NCBI GenBank assembly: GCA_040954595.2 | Contig: CM082590.2 | Coordinates: 4,340,001-4,404,000 of the forward strand | Length of the DNA: 64,000 nucleotides | Source of the DNA: Balanoglossus misakiensis | Taxonomy: Eukaryota; Hemichordata | Direction of reading: 5' to 3' | Translations under genes and position numbers: made by a program | In this document: positions 63,575 to 64,000 of the stretch, piece after piece | Layout of the letters: the number at the start of each line of letters is the position of its first letter | Numbering within the stretch: the first letter of the stretch is position 1 | Notes under the pieces: model-generated | The model's input: the letters and a program-made list of their open reading frames with translations, nothing else | The model's database searches: none | Told to the model about the DNA's origin: nothing

Positions 63575-63718
63575 CTCCATACGGACCACCGCTCTGACGA
63601 CCACCGCCACCGTAACCACCAGAACTACCACCGCTGCCCCTCATTGGTCCATAATTTGACTGTCCACTGGCATAATTGCTTCCAAAGTCATTGTAGTTTC
63701 CACCACTGTTGCTATACC
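63575..63718 (-). CDS. hnRNP A1/A2-like protein, glycine-rich M9/PY-NLS exon (partial gene)
   Basis: One 144-bp exon (phase 1 in, phase 1 out; acceptor AAATGAAAG, donor GAG|GTAAGT). It encodes a Gly/Asn/Tyr-rich stretch with NYNDFG, SNYGPMRG and RQSGPYG. Known: the C-terminal region of vertebrate hnRNP A1 and A2/B1 has YNDFGNYN, SNFGPMKG and SSGPYGG in the same order; this is the M9 transportin-binding nuclear-localisation segment. Inferred: the gene encodes a nuclear RNA-binding protein acting in splicing and mRNA handling, with its two RRM domains encoded to the right of the window. The last exon(s), at lower coordinates, were not identified. Confidence 0.82.
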
Positions 63719-63787
63719 CTTTCATTTAGGAAAAAAACAATAGAAATGCATTATCATAACAATACCTTGAATTGTTTTACCTGTTGA

Positions 63788-63967
63788 AAAAACTCGAGAA
63801 AATGAATATCAGTCTCTAAAATTTATGCATTTTGGACCAGATTTTACTCTCATATCATACAAGTGGGATGGAAGTTGTGTGTGGTTGAACGTTCATTCAT
63901 TACATATACACATGTACATTAACATAAACAGTGTATTGTATCAAAAAAGGGCAGAGACTTTGTCCCT
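63788..63967. mobile_element. Palindromic TTAA element, copy D (right half only)
   Basis: Carries the family centre and right arm: GAGAAAATGAATATCAG, then TTTTACTCTCATATCATACA, then GTGGGATGGAAGTTGTGTGT, then ACATAAACAGTGTATTGTATC and GACTTTGTCCCT, followed by TTAA. The left half is absent. Confidence 0.75.
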
Positions 63968-64000
63968 TTAATGTTCAGTCAATCTAGACAAGAGGGACCC

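Overview
The window is animal nuclear DNA: interrupted genes with consistent GT-AG introns, a long satellite array, several DNA-transposon families, microsatellites, and protein families typical of metazoans (an ankyrin-Roc-COR-Death protein and an hnRNP A-type RNA-binding protein). The AT-rich background, the frequent ACATGTAC-type words and the transposon-derived families suggest a marine invertebrate (basal deuterostome, lophotrochozoan or similar). The species cannot be fixed from the sequence alone.

Layout. (1) 222-4938, minus strand: nine exons of a RAG1-like gene. The N-terminal zinc/RING region of RAG1 type is joined to a transposase-like core, and the gene runs off the left edge. (2) 5591-31500: a 25.9-kb tandem satellite of about 130-bp monomers (roughly 180 copies) with nested higher-order repeats. 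It is interrupted by a foldback element plus a promoter-like fragment (12893-13440) and by two copies of a 993-bp terminal-inverted-repeat element (24461-25453, 27681-28673). (3) 33674-38643, minus strand: a PHD-finger plus DUF6589-like transposon-derived gene with an in-frame stop, so probably a pseudogene; its last intron holds a repeat rich in AGGTCA half-sites. (4) 40327-60078, minus strand: an intact 11-exon gene for an 827-residue ankyrin-Roc-COR-Death protein. Its 9.2-kb first intron contains a 5.7-kb near-palindromic transposon (51621-57322) and two small non-autonomous elements. (5) 63575-63718, minus strand: one exon of an hnRNP A1/A2-like gene that covers the nuclear-transport (M9) segment.

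Every gene call lies on the minus strand. The ROCO and hnRNP genes look like ordinary host genes. The RAG1-like and PHD/DUF6589-like genes look transposon-derived, and they flank the satellite on its two sides. The exon chains were built by hand from splice signals, reading phase and protein-family motifs; for the RAG1-like and ROCO genes all phases agree across every junction.
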